From Clostridium sp. AN503 (GTDB lineage Bacteria > Bacillota > Clostridia > Lachnospirales > Lachnospiraceae), in assembly GCF_040719375.1 (NCBI RefSeq), contig NZ_JBFDTP010000002.1, positions 3,091,001 to 3,155,000 of the forward strand: a DNA stretch of 64,000 nt, given 5' to 3'. The notes beneath the pieces are model-generated. The model made no database searches. It was not told the DNA's origin and was given only the letters and a program-made list of their open reading frames with translations. The stretch's first letter is position 1. Each line of letters begins with the position of its first letter. Shown here piece after piece: positions 1-8,529 of this stretch. The translations under genes and the position numbers were made by a program.

Positions 1-571
1 CGTCAAATACCTCCGCCTTTGCGCCGCCGGGAAGAATGCCTGTATTTTTCCAGACCTCGTACCGCTGCGGCAGACTCAGCTCCCTTATGTTATACATGAT
101 ACTGTCCGGCTCCCGGTAAAGGTCTTCTTTTATGGTATCTGCTATCTCCATTGCCGTCTCATATATATTTTCCCGTATCTCGACTCCAAGAATAGCGGCC
201 AGACGTTCCAATGCCCTGACACTCGTAAAGGTTCCTCTTGCAAGGGCCGTTTTCTTCAGGTTTTTGGCCGCGTTCTCCACCACATGGATATAACAGCCAG
301 AACCGCTCGCTACCGCTCTCAAAAAGCTACGCACCACAATTGTGTCGGCGTCGGCGCCGCAGACTCCCCGCTCTCCTCCTGGGACAATCCGGCATGGCCC
401 GTTCGCACAGAGACGGCAGCATGTTCCCAGAAGGCCAAAACCACATTTTACAGACTGTCCTTCTGCTCTGTGAAATGACGTTTCGTAAGGCAGTTCCCCA
501 ATATATTCCTCAAGCTCCTTATCCGCGCTCGGGCAGATATCACATCTCCATTGTTCTGTCTGCTGACTCAT
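1..571 (-). CDS. cooS: Anaerobic carbon-monoxide dehydrogenase catalytic subunit (N-terminal part, cut by window edge)
   Basis: Ni-Fe-S enzyme that oxidises CO to CO2. The frame is open from an ATG at 571 to the window edge, about 190 codons. GGAGGAATTT precedes the ATG. Visible in the translation: an N-terminal CxxC pair (WRCDIC), then the cluster-binding stretch GTCCRLCANGPCRI and ERGVCGADADTIVVRSFLRA, which is the signature of the D- and B-cluster cysteines of the CooS family, with the typical spacing. Full-length CooS is about 630 residues, so only the first third is here. It starts 22 bases after the coiled-coil gene of the Tad operon, so it could be co-transcribed with it, though the functions are unrelated. 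No CooF-like or acetyl-CoA synthase partner is visible on this side. Confidence 0.93.
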   Translation of the reverse strand, partial: MSQQTEQWRCDICPSADKELEEYIGELPYETSFHRAEGQSVKCGFGLLGTCCRLCANGPCRIVPGGERGVCGADADTIVVRSFLRAVASGSGCYIHVVENAAKNLKKTALARGTFTSVRALERLAAILGVEIRENIYETAMEIADTIKEDLYREPDSIMYNIRELSLPQRYEVWKNTGILPGGAKAEVFD

Positions 572-593
572 AAATTCCTCCGTTTTATCTTTG

Positions 594-1850
594 TCACAGG
601 ACTTCTTTTCCCTCATCAATCCTCACTGTGCCTTCTTTTATATTCTTTTCTTCCTGTTCAGCAGCTCTCACCACCACAGAGGAAGCCCGTTTGAGGATCT
701 CCTCGATACGTTCTTTTTCTGAGATTCCCTCGTCCTTTGGCATTGGTACACTCTGGATTTTTATCACCTTGCTGTTTTCAAGAGAATCACATTTTTTCCG
801 AAGCTCCTCCAATTCCTTTTTCACACGGTACAATTCTTCCCTGTCTTCCTGCCGCTCCCTCTCTGCAGTGTAGGCGCGTTCCATATAGCTCAGATTGGCC
901 TGCTCCTGTGCCAGCTTGTCTCTCTTCACCGCAAGAAGCTGTGTCTGGAACTCATCTACTTCCCGGCGCAGGATATCATTTTCGGCTTCTTTCTGTTCAA
1001 ACTGCTCTAAAATCTCCTCAAGAATCCGCCCGGTCGATTCCATCTCGCTGTTTAGTGCATGGTTTTCATTTTTTACATTGGCATATCTGAGTCTGGCTTC
1101 CTTTAACTCTGTCTGATTTTCTTCATACTGGGCGGAAAGCCGCTCCAGCTCCTGGCTGATGTTCTTCATACTGGATATCTGAATTTCCAGACTCCTCTGC
1201 TGCTTCTCCATGGATTCACAGTAAGTCGTCAATTCTTCCAGCTGGCTGCTTAAGGAGGCGATCAGGGACATACTGCCCTCCCCGTCGGATATCGGGACCG
1301 CAGAAAACTGCGCCTTTTCCTCATTGAGCCGCTGAAGCTCCATAAATGTCAGCTCATACTTCTCTTTCATCTCCTGATACTGATGCTGCCAGCGTTCTGC
1401 TGCCGCCTCCAGAGAACCAATCTTTTTATTTTTATCCTTTTCAATGCTCAACTGCTCTTTTAATGCGGCGCAGTCCTCCTGGTACTGCTGTTTCCAGTGC
1501 TCTGCTTCTTCCATCTGCTGTTTCCACTGCTCCGCCTCTTTTTTCAGTACATCTATTTTTTTGTTTTTTTCCAGTTCTTCTCCCAGTTGTTTTTTCAGAA
1601 CAACTCGCTCATTCCAGACGCGTTCCTTTTCCTCGCTCAGCTCCTTCAATCGATAGTCAAAGCTTTCCTGCATCCAGTGTATCATTTCTTTATAAGTGCT
1701 TACGACTTCGTTTACCTTTTTTTTGGAATATCCGCCAAAAAGTACGCTCTTCAGACTTTCCTCCAGCTCCGCCTGTTCGTACTCCCGGCGCATCTCGCTC
1801 AACTCATCTGTCTTAACAGGTTCTTTTCGATCTTCCTCCAGCATACTCAT
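594..1850 (-). CDS. DivIVA-like coiled-coil protein at the end of the Tad operon
   Basis: 418 residues, cytoplasmic, function unknown. The start is ATG 1850: it overlaps the stop of the DUF192 gene as ATGA and has AAGGAGG seven bases upstream; the longer frame to 1991 only reads through the upstream gene. Residues about 30-60 (SVLFGGYSKKKVNEVVSTYK) resemble the DivIVA/GpsB membrane-binding start (GYxxxxVxxxL). Nearly the whole remainder is charged heptad-like coiled coil rich in E, K and Q. No signal peptide or membrane segment. DivIVA proteins mark curved membrane and recruit partners, so a role in placing the pilus machine is an inference from position only. Identity as a coiled-coil protein is certain; the DivIVA link is moderate. 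Confidence 0.8.
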   Translation of the reverse strand: MSMLEEDRKEPVKTDELSEMRREYEQAELEESLKSVLFGGYSKKKVNEVVSTYKEMIHWMQESFDYRLKELSEEKERVWNERVVLKKQLGEELEKNKKIDVLKKEAEQWKQQMEEAEHWKQQYQEDCAALKEQLSIEKDKNKKIGSLEAAAERWQHQYQEMKEKYELTFMELQRLNEEKAQFSAVPISDGEGSMSLIASLSSQLEELTTYCESMEKQQRSLEIQISSMKNISQELERLSAQYEENQTELKEARLRYANVKNENHALNSEMESTGRILEEILEQFEQKEAENDILRREVDEFQTQLLAVKRDKLAQEQANLSYMERAYTAERERQEDREELYRVKKELEELRKKCDSLENSKVIKIQSVPMPKDEGISEKERIEEILKRASSVVVRAAEQEEKNIKEGTVRIDEGKEVL

Positions 1851-2227
1851 CTGCCGCCTCCTTTTCCATCTGCCATTTCCTGCCCGCTGCATTCCAGCAA
1901 AAGCTTTGCAGATAATCTGATATTTTTTGACTGTTCCTGATGTATTTCCAAAACATGGGCTGCCCCTTTGCACAGCTTTCCACAGCGCCACGGTTTGATA
2001 ACTTCCATATCCACAACCATAAGGTCCTTATCCAGATACACTGCGCAGATCGGAAAGCGCATAAAGCATGTATGGATACAGGATACCTTTTTCAGGAAAA
2101 GCCCTTCCTCCATTCCAATCCTGCTTCGGCCCATCAGTCCCAGAAACCGTGTCCAGAAATGATCCGCGACCGTAACATTTTCCAGGAACAGTCCGGCTCT
2201 ATCACCGGTCTTTATACTGTATTTCAT
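1847..2227 (-). CDS. DUF192 family protein
   Basis: About 126 residues. Motifs typical of DUF192 are visible: TRFLGLMGR near the N-terminus, then FLKKVSCIHTCFMRFPICAVYLDKDLMVVD (residue blocks ending in CIHTCFM and FPICAVYLD), and a late GAAHVLEI. Members are small beta-rich proteins, often with a signal peptide in Gram-negatives; this copy has none. Start chosen at ATG 2227 behind AAGGTGGTG; GTG codons at 2239 and 2236 in the same frame are alternatives. It follows tadC by a few bases and overlaps the coiled-coil gene by ATGA, so it is translationally coupled inside the Tad operon. Biochemical role is not known; presence in Tad loci suggests some link to pilus assembly or secretion. Confidence 0.85.
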   Translation of the reverse strand: MKYSIKTGDRAGLFLENVTVADHFWTRFLGLMGRSRIGMEEGLFLKKVSCIHTCFMRFPICAVYLDKDLMVVDMEVIKPWRCGKLCKGAAHVLEIHQEQSKNIRLSAKLLLECSGQEMADGKGGGR

Positions 2228-2240
2228 TCTGCTCACCACC

Positions 2241-3143
2241 TTAAAACATCGACATCATCTTGGGAATAGCCGGACCCATAATGATGATCATCATAACCGG
2301 AAATATGAAAACAGCCAGGGGCAGCAGCATTTTAATGGGAATTTTCTGAGCCTTTTCTTCCGTTTTCATCCTTCTCAAGTTTCTTATTTCTTTGGCCTGT
2401 GCATTCAATATATTTTTAAGTGAGATCCCCAGCTCATCCGCCTGGATCACCGCTCCTACAAAAATACTGATCTCGTCAAGCCCGCACCGGTAAGTCATCT
2501 CCTCCAATGCCGTCCTCCGGCTCTGTCCCAGTCCCATGGAACGCACTGCCACCTGAAATTCCTCCACCAGCGGTCCCTCGCACTGTTCTGTGATATACTG
2601 CATCGCCTGGTTAAAACCCAGACCGGCCTCTACGCTGATACTCAGCAGATCCAGGAGCTCCGGAAACTGCTTTCCTATCTTTTCTTTTCTTCTGGCGGCT
2701 TTTCCTGACGAACTAAAACGCATCAGCGCATAAAAAGTATATACACCGATACCGGCGCACAGAAGCATATTGCCTCCCGTTGCAAAACCGTAATATACTC
2801 CAACCAGCCCCCCTCCTCCCATCAGCAGGAACTGGAGTGCAATATATTCTTCCGGTTTCATATTCAATCCGCTCTGATACATCAGAAGGGAGATTCTTTC
2901 TTTATCCCGGGCGCTCACCGGAAGGACCGCCCCGATCCGGGCGATCAGGCTGCCAAGTACTGATCTCAAAGCTCTTGTAAGGAAAAAACCTTTGTACCGT
3001 TTTCCTGTCTCCCTGGTATCCTTTCCCAACCGTTCCACCGCGTTTAACTGTGCCTGAAGCGCCTCGCTCTTTCTTCCTAAAAGGAACAGTACCGTGCAGT
3101 AGATACAGATTCCCGTGCTCAATACCGCAATCAAATCACTCAT
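2241..3143 (-). CDS. tadC: Tad pilus assembly inner-membrane platform protein TadC
   Basis: 300 residues. Type II secretion F-domain protein of the TadC branch: an N-terminal membrane segment (residues about 3-23), a pair of segments around 95-140, a cytoplasmic GspF domain with KQFPELLDLLSISVEAGLGF and the family motif LGISLKNILNAQAKEIR, and a C-terminal hydrophobic hairpin ending GPAIPKMMSMF. It forms the membrane platform with TadB, on which the TadA/CpaF ATPase acts to polymerise Flp pilin. The order tadA-tadB-tadC is conserved, here interrupted by a transglutaminase-like gene between tadB and tadC (3 bases away). Start ATG at 3143. Confidence 0.93.
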   Translation of the reverse strand: MSDLIAVLSTGICIYCTVLFLLGRKSEALQAQLNAVERLGKDTRETGKRYKGFFLTRALRSVLGSLIARIGAVLPVSARDKERISLLMYQSGLNMKPEEYIALQFLLMGGGGLVGVYYGFATGGNMLLCAGIGVYTFYALMRFSSSGKAARRKEKIGKQFPELLDLLSISVEAGLGFNQAMQYITEQCEGPLVEEFQVAVRSMGLGQSRRTALEEMTYRCGLDEISIFVGAVIQADELGISLKNILNAQAKEIRNLRRMKTEEKAQKIPIKMLLPLAVFIFPVMMIIIMGPAIPKMMSMF

Positions 3144-3146
3144 ATT

Positions 3147-3896
3147 CTATTCCTCCAGCGGTCTGTGACGGCTGCTCATCTCATCCTCCAACAAAAACAG
3201 CCATCTATTTTCAGACAGGTTCTTGTTCCAGGTTATGTCCACATACCGCCACTGTCCTTCCAGCCATACTTTGTTCCACGCATGCCCTTCACCGTACACA
3301 ATCTCACAGTCCAATCCTCTTTTCGTACAGAGAGCCTGAAAAATCCGGGTGTAACCATTGCATACCGTCTCCCCGGTCTTGAGCGCGCTGTATACATTGA
3401 TATTTCTTAAGCTGTAATCATACTCAAAATGGTCGTATGTCCACTGATAAACTTCCATCGCCTTGTCATAATCACCCTGGGCGTTCATACCGGCAGCCAC
3501 ATCTTCCAGCATTTTTTCAGCCGCCCTCTGCTCCCTGGCAGCCTCCTGCGGCTTGTCCGTATAGACGCTGAGATAATATTTTCCCGGTTTGTCTGTATAT
3601 ATCGTATAACACACCTTCACGGAAACACTGCCATAATAATATTGGTTATAGAAATACCTGGCAAAATCTTCTACTTCCTCCTGGCTCAAAAAAACAATCT
3701 CTGTTTTTATGTATCCCGGCCGACAGTTCTCATTTTCCATAAGCTTTATAATGGTAGCGCCCGCCGCCTCATAACTGATTCCAGAACTGCCGTCTTTCGC
3801 CAACGTTTCCGCCGGTATAAGGGCCAGCATCAGAATACATAATAATACGCCTGCCATGTATCCTGCCAAGGTATTTTTTCTCATAAAACCCCACAC
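3147..3896 (-). CDS. Exported transglutaminase-like cysteine protease-fold protein within the Tad operon
   Basis: About 249 residues. A basic then hydrophobic N-terminus (MRKNTLAGYMAGVLLCILML...ETLA) is a signal peptide. The C-terminal half is a transglutaminase-like core: Cys in TVCNGYTRIFQALC, His in EGHAWNKVWLEG, Asp in YVDITWN, the usual C-H-D triad. Such domains act as peptidases, amidases or cross-linkers outside the cell. Start is uncertain: GGAGGAGCCGG lies just before overlapping TTG (3899) and GTG (3896) codons, while ATG at 3884 begins the signal peptide proper. It sits between tadB and tadC with very short spacers, so it is part of the pilus operon; modifying pilin or wall peptide during pilus exit is an inference. 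Confidence 0.85.
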   Translation of the reverse strand: MWGFMRKNTLAGYMAGVLLCILMLALIPAETLAKDGSSGISYEAAGATIIKLMENENCRPGYIKTEIVFLSQEEVEDFARYFYNQYYYGSVSVKVCYTIYTDKPGKYYLSVYTDKPQEAAREQRAAEKMLEDVAAGMNAQGDYDKAMEVYQWTYDHFEYDYSLRNINVYSALKTGETVCNGYTRIFQALCTKRGLDCEIVYGEGHAWNKVWLEGQWRYVDITWNKNLSENRWLFLLEDEMSSRHRPLEE

Positions 3897-3910
3897 CAAC
3901 CGGCTCCTCC

Positions 3911-4849
3911 TTAGATTTTAATATTGACGATTTTGCGGATTACAAAAAATCCTGTAAGCTCCATCACAAATGATATAGTCAGCAACAATCTGCCAAATTG
4001 GGTCGTATAAAAGGTATTCATATACTCCGGGTTTAGCATAGTCATAAAAATCAGCGCAACCACGGGCAACAGCCCCAGGATCAGACCCGACATTCTTCCC
4101 TGGGCAGTCAGCGTCTTCAGGCTCTGACGGATACGGATACGGTCTTTAATCGTATCCGATATATTATCAATTACCTCCGACAGGTTTCCTCCCACCTGCT
4201 GCTGAACCTTAATTGCAGAATTGATCATCTCCATATCGCTGTTTTCCATGCGCCTGGCGATGCCGTCTAAAGCGCTCTCCATGGACGCCCCATAGCTGAC
4301 CTCCAAAAGCGCCGCTTTGAATTCTTCCGCTATCGGATCCGGCATGTCCGTGCTGACCCGTTCGATCGCCTGGCGGAAAGAAAAACCGCTCCGCAGACAG
4401 TTGCTCACCGTCATAAGCGCATCCCCCAGCTGTCCGGAAAACTTTTCCAGCCGTTTCTTCCGAAGTGTTTTTACCACGGCTGGAGGCAGCGCCGTACAGA
4501 CAACAAGCACCAGCAGCACCACCTTCAGTCTCCCCGTCAGGAAATACGCCAGCAGCGGCGGGATCATGATCAAACTGCTCCAGAGTATCAGATACTCCTG
4601 TCCGCTCATCTGTATCCCGGAGCCCTCCAGTTCCTCCCGCAGCTTCTCAGATATATTAAATCCTGTTAACCTTTTCTTTTTTTTCTTCTGTACCTCTCGA
4701 TTCCCGGCGTCCCCTTTCCTGCCCATCGCCTGGATAAAATCAAGCTCTTTTTCCAAATTGCTCTTTCCGTTGAAAACCACCCGCAGCAAGAACAGGCACA
4801 GTGAGAATACATAAACGCCGAACAACAGCGATAACAGCAAAATCTCCAT
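3911..4849 (-). CDS. tadB: Tad pilus assembly inner-membrane platform protein TadB
   Basis: 312 residues, start ATG 4849 with AGGAGG six bases upstream. N-terminal membrane segment (residues 2-24), a basic linker (KKKKKRLTGF), a second membrane pair near residues 95-130, then a GspF-type domain with LGDALMTVSNCLRSGFSFRQ and MINSAIKVQQQVGGNLSEV, and a final pair of membrane segments. TadB pairs with TadC as the inner-membrane platform of the Flp pilus. It begins 11 bases after the end of the CpaF/TadA ATPase gene. Length and architecture are normal for the family. Confidence 0.93.
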   Translation of the reverse strand: MEILLLSLLFGVYVFSLCLFLLRVVFNGKSNLEKELDFIQAMGRKGDAGNREVQKKKKKRLTGFNISEKLREELEGSGIQMSGQEYLILWSSLIMIPPLLAYFLTGRLKVVLLVLVVCTALPPAVVKTLRKKRLEKFSGQLGDALMTVSNCLRSGFSFRQAIERVSTDMPDPIAEEFKAALLEVSYGASMESALDGIARRMENSDMEMINSAIKVQQQVGGNLSEVIDNISDTIKDRIRIRQSLKTLTAQGRMSGLILGLLPVVALIFMTMLNPEYMNTFYTTQFGRLLLTISFVMELTGFFVIRKIVNIKI

Positions 4850-4860
4850 GACGTCCTCCT

Positions 4861-6187
4861 CTACGCGAACCAGGAATCCAGGGCGTGGATCCCGTGGTCC
4901 TCCATCTTATCCACCACTCTCGGCCGTATCCCGGTGGGACGGAAATGTCCCAGTGCTTTTCCCGTATTGTCATAGCCCTCCAGCTGAAACTGGTAGATCG
5001 TCTGAAGTGTAACCACATCTGATTCCATACCGACCACTTCTGAAATTTCCACAATCTTTCTGCTGCCATCCTTCATTCTGGCCTGGTTCACAATAATATC
5101 AAAAGCGGAGGCTATCTGTTCCCGGATCGCCTTGACGGGCAGCTCCATACCAGCCATCAGTACCATGGTCTCCAATCTGGATATAACGTCCCGGGCAGAA
5201 TTGGCATGTGCCGTTGTCATGGAACCATCGTGTCCCGTGTTCATTGCCTGAAGCATATCAAGCGTCTCGCCGGAACGGCACTCGCCAACAACGATTCGGT
5301 CCGGGCGCATACGCAGGGAGTTGCGGACCAGATCACGGATCGTGACCAGTCCCATGCCCTCTGCATTTGCCGGCCTGCTCTCCAGAGTGATCGTGTGGCG
5401 CTGGCTGAGCTCGCAGCTCAGCCGAATCTTCAATTGTCACGATCCGCTCGTCATCCGGTATATAGGCAGACAGAATATTGAGCAGGGTGGTCTTACCACT
5501 GCCGGTTCCTCCGCACACGATAATATTGGCCCTGGATCTCACGCAGGCCTCAAGGAAGTTCATCATTTGAAAGGAAGCGGATCCATATTCAATTAGATCT
5601 TCGGCCCTTAGAGGGACCTTTGAGAATTTACGGATTGTCAGGGAGGGGCCTTTTAATGAAAGAGGGGGGATGATCGCATTGACTCGTGATCCGTCAGGAA
5701 GCCTGGCATCCAGCATGGGACTTGCCTCATCACAACGCCGGCCGATCGGTCCTGCTATCTTCCCGATCAGCTCCAGTACATAGCGGTCATCCTTCAGCTT
5801 AATATCCGTCAGTTCAAGGCGCCCCTTTCGCTCCACATAAACACTATAGGGACCGTTTACCATGATCTCGCTGATCGTATCATCTCTCAAAAGCTTTTCG
5901 AGAGGGCCAAGCCCCTGTGTTTCATCGTATATCTGCTGAATCAGCTTTTGTTTTGTCGATTTTGAAAATTCTTCTCCGCCATCCTCCACCAACTGGGTTA
6001 TCACTGTTTTAATATCAACCATTTTTTCATCCGGTGACGAAGTGTTCGCCCGCTTCACCAACGTCATGTGGATTTTATCTTTAAACTCTTCGTATTCATC
6101 GTAGTATTCTATGGTTTCCGGCTGCACATCCTTTTCCTGTGCCGCCTTTACGAGCTTCGCCCGCTCCAGTCGCTCTAAAAGGCTCAT
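4861..6187 (-). pseudogene. cpaF: Tad/Flp pilus assembly ATPase CpaF (TadA), frameshifted by one extra base
   Basis: Secretion ATPase that powers Flp pilus polymerisation. Two frames together give the family: 5'-part with Walker A GGTGSGKTTLLN and IVTIEDSAELR, 3'-part beginning ELSQRHTITLESRP and carrying the Walker B/His box regions RMRPDRIVVGECRSGE and MTTAHANSARD. They are split by one extra base near 5412. Removing the + strand C at 5412 gives ELQLSQRH, the family consensus, and a 441-residue product of normal length. The break falls in a 20-bp perfect palindrome centred on CTGCAG (after correction). Every conserved motif is otherwise intact, so sequencing error is at least as likely as real inactivation. 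The start ATG 6187 overlaps the end of the upstream gene as ATGA. Confidence 0.9.
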
Positions 6188-8145
6188 GTTTTACCCCGCT
6201 TTGTAAGTTTTCTCCGCGTACGCCTTCCTGCTTTCTTTTTTCCGCCTGCCGAAGGAACGGCCCCTTCCAGCATGGCGCTAAGACGTGCTACCCCCAGCGT
6301 ATAAGGGCTTTTAGGCGCACACATAACGACAGGCTTTCCCTGGTTGAGCGCTGAGGTCGTAGATTTTTCATCATACGGCAGTACCGTATCCACTTTTCTT
6401 CCCAGGACCCGCTCCACATCAGAGATGGAAATGGATTTGGAAGGAGTCTCCTTAAGCACCAGGCGTACCTTCTGCTCCATATTGAGGGAATTCAAAAGAA
6501 GCAGCGCTTTTTTTGTGTTTTTCAGGTTGCAGATCTGTGGCTGAGCAACCATCATAACTGTCGTACTGAAATCAAGGACCGACAGATTAACCTCCCCAAA
6601 TCCCACTGCTCCGTCTATCACAATATAGTCATAGTAATTCCGCAGGATGCCGACTATCTTTTCGATATTTTTGCCGCTGATGGTCTCTGCATACTCAGGG
6701 CTTCTGGGTCCAAATAACACTTTTATCCCTGACTGATGGTAGTCTAAATAAGAGTTGACCGTATCCAGGGTCGGTGTTTTCTGCTCCTGCAGAAGCTCCG
6801 CCAGCGTCTGCTTGGGTTCAATTCCAAGGAACAGGCTGCTGTCCCCATACTGCATGTCAAAATCCAGCAGAACTACCTTTCGCCGTGATGCAGCCAATTT
6901 CACGGCAAGATTCACAGCAAGGGTTGTCCTGCCGATCCCGCCGCTTGCCCCTGTCACAAAAAGTACCTCTGTTTTGGGCACGGATGCGTCCTGTTCAAGC
7001 CGGTTAAAATGCCTGGAGCTCTCATTGATGCAAAGCTCCTTAAGCGTACTGACCAGCTCCTCCTTCTGCGGCATCGGAGCTATCACTCTGCGTATCCCCG
7101 CCTCCATAGCCAGCTCAAGCAGCTCCGGCTCGGCAGTATCAGATACCACAACCATGGTCACTTCCGGATACAGGATGTAAACCTGCTGACAGAACATCAA
7201 AAGCTTCCGTTCCTCCGACGCCGTGACAAGAAGCAGCCCCGGCTTGTACCTGTCTATCGCTTCCGTTCCATGTGCTAAATCCCTTATCTCACCTTTTATC
7301 TCGATCTCAGACTCACTAAAATAATAAGTAAGCCTGTCCCTCATATTATCGTCAAATCCAACTAACAGCGTCCTGATATTCATTTCCCTTACTCCTGTCC
7401 CAGTTCTTCCGGTTGGCTGGACGGCGCTGCAGACCTGCTCCTGAACCGCTCCCACTTCAACATACTGAACCGTCGAAAGCCCGTCGTCGTCCTGAGGCCT
7501 CAACAGCAGACGGATATTCCCGCCATTGACCGTTCTCGCAGTGAAGCTGTCCATTTCCACAATCAGTGCTTCCTCCGGTGTGACAGACAGTGTAACGCTG
7601 CCATACGCATCGGCGCCTGCCCCATCCCACCTTCTCAGATGGGAATCCACTGCTAAAACCTCCACTCCCTGCAGCAAATAACCGGTTGTGAGCCCTCCGG
7701 TTGCATTCAGGTTCGTTTCCAGGATATCTACTTTGTTGCCGGGGACAATCATATTGGCTATCCCCGCCTCTACCCCCACTTCCAGCGTGATCGCCCGTTT
7801 GCCCTTCTGGATCCGGTAGGCGAGCCCTACTTCATCTGCTTCAGCAGAAGAAAGGCGTCCCTTTGTAATCTGTTCTCCCGGAGCAATATCTCCTTTTGCC
7901 ACATTCTTTACCACATCCCCGATCTCCGCAAATACGGAACCGGCTACAAACGCCTCTGGTATCTCTTTCACTGTCAGCATTCCTGCATCAATCACGGCAC
8001 CATCCGGTATCCCAACTCTGGCCGTGACGACCGGAATCATTCTTTCCTTTGAAAGCCGTATTTCTTTGCGGCTGTTCAGCGCGGACCACACGGCAAATGT
8101 CGCGATGATGGCCGCCAGCAGGGCGATCAGTTTTGTCTTCTTCAT
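6184..8145 (-). CDS. CpaB-like (RcpC, SAF domain) and CpaE/TadZ-like ATPase read as one frame
   Basis: 653 residues as it stands. Residues 1-20 are a membrane anchor, followed by a SAF/RcpC domain (VTARVGIPDGAVIDAGMLTV, NKVDILET, VEALAVDSHLRR-type region) typical of CpaB, to about residue 250. From MNIRTLLVGFDDN (ATG 7383) the rest is CpaE/TadZ: an atypical receiver-like domain, then a MinD-type ATPase with a deviant Walker A GASGGIGRTTLAVN and VVLLDFDMQYGDSS. These are separate genes in nearly all Tad loci. In the +1 frame CpaB would end with a TAA at 7389-7391 after 251 residues, and AGGAG (7392-7396) lies eight bases before the CpaE ATG, so a one-base insertion near 7400-7440 (a CTGCAG lies at 7427-7432) probably fused two genes artificially. 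A true fusion cannot be excluded. Basic tail at the C-terminus. Confidence 0.85.
   Translation of the reverse strand: MKKTKLIALLAAIIATFAVWSALNSRKEIRLSKERMIPVVTARVGIPDGAVIDAGMLTVKEIPEAFVAGSVFAEIGDVVKNVAKGDIAPGEQITKGRLSSAEADEVGLAYRIQKGKRAITLEVGVEAGIANMIVPGNKVDILETNLNATGGLTTGYLLQGVEVLAVDSHLRRWDGAGADAYGSVTLSVTPEEALIVEMDSFTARTVNGGNIRLLLRPQDDDGLSTVQYVEVGAVQEQVCSAVQPTGRTGTGVREMNIRTLLVGFDDNMRDRLTYYFSESEIEIKGEIRDLAHGTEAIDRYKPGLLLVTASEERKLLMFCQQVYILYPEVTMVVVSDTAEPELLELAMEAGIRRVIAPMPQKEELVSTLKELCINESSRHFNRLEQDASVPKTEVLFVTGASGGIGRTTLAVNLAVKLAASRRKVVLLDFDMQYGDSSLFLGIEPKQTLAELLQEQKTPTLDTVNSYLDYHQSGIKVLFGPRSPEYAETISGKNIEKIVGILRNYYDYIVIDGAVGFGEVNLSVLDFSTTVMMVAQPQICNLKNTKKALLLLNSLNMEQKVRLVLKETPSKSISISDVERVLGRKVDTVLPYDEKSTTSALNQGKPVVMCAPKSPYTLGVARLSAMLEGAVPSAGGKKKAGRRTRRKLTKRGKT
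7381..7396 (-). promoter_or_regulatory. Internal ribosome site and start codon of the CpaE/TadZ part
   Basis: AGGAG, eight bases, then ATG (7383) followed by NIRTLLVGFDDN, a normal CpaE N-terminus. A site this good within the joined frame indicates that CpaE can be initiated on its own (399 residues, 6184..7383), whether or not the fusion is real. Confidence 0.6.
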
Positions 8146-8185
8146 CGGCTTGCCCTTTCTGCAATGTATTTATACCCGTTTTGAA

Positions 8186-8240
8186 AGAAAGACACTGCAA
8201 GATAAAGAGATTTGGTTCTCTCTACTGCAATGTCTCTCTC
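8186..8240 (-). terminator. Imperfect hairpin between flp pilin gene and cpaB, possible attenuator
   Basis: On the minus strand GAGACATTGCAGTAGAGAG pairs imperfectly with CTCTTTATCTTGCAGTGTC, followed by TTTCTTTC. It lies after the pilin stop (8263) and before cpaB (8145). It could end most transcripts after the pilins so that pilin is made in excess over assembly proteins; that role is inferred. Confidence 0.4.
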
Positions 8241-8262
8241 CTGTCATAAACAAATCCGGTTT

Positions 8263-8451
8263 TTACGGGGTCTGGGCTCCCCCAATTGCCTTGCCAATCT
8301 CATCAAACTTATCAGTCAGATTTTTGCCAACTCCCGTAAGCGCTGTTATTACGGCGATGGCAATCAGAACGATAATCAAACCGTACTCCACCATGCCCTG
8401 GCCGCTTTCTTCTTCCACAAACCACTTTTTCATCTCATTAAATCCTCTCAT
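8263..8451 (-). CDS. flp: Flp-type pilin (major candidate)
   Basis: 62 residues. Class III prepilin: short basic leader ending EESGQG, then the Flp motif MVEYGLIIVLIAIAVI, with Glu and Tyr at the conserved positions after the processing Gly, and a small C-terminal tail. The prepilin peptidase encoded two genes upstream should cut after the Gly. Start ATG 8451 with AGGAGG eight bases upstream; ATG 8433 is a possible internal start. It is the second pilin gene in the operon and is followed by a hairpin that may raise its level relative to the downstream genes. Confidence 0.93.
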   Translation of the reverse strand: MRGFNEMKKWFVEEESGQGMVEYGLIIVLIAIAVITALTGVGKNLTDKFDEIGKAIGGAQTP

Positions 8452-8529
8452 GATTCATCCTCCTGCTATTATGTTGTATTTTACTTTTATCTCAAAAGCA
8501 AAGAATCTTTTGTATTCCCGCTTATTGAT

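Noticed and set aside
1346..1940. Plus-strand open frames of 70-156 codons opposite the coiled-coil gene
   Set aside because: Mirror of a repetitive Glu/Lys-rich coding strand, no ribosome sites, Ser/Phe-rich nonsense composition.
5401..5433. Programmed ribosomal frameshift in cpaF
   Set aside because: No slippery heptamer or downstream stimulatory pattern, and CpaF is not known to use one; the identical defect in ilvD speaks for an artefact.
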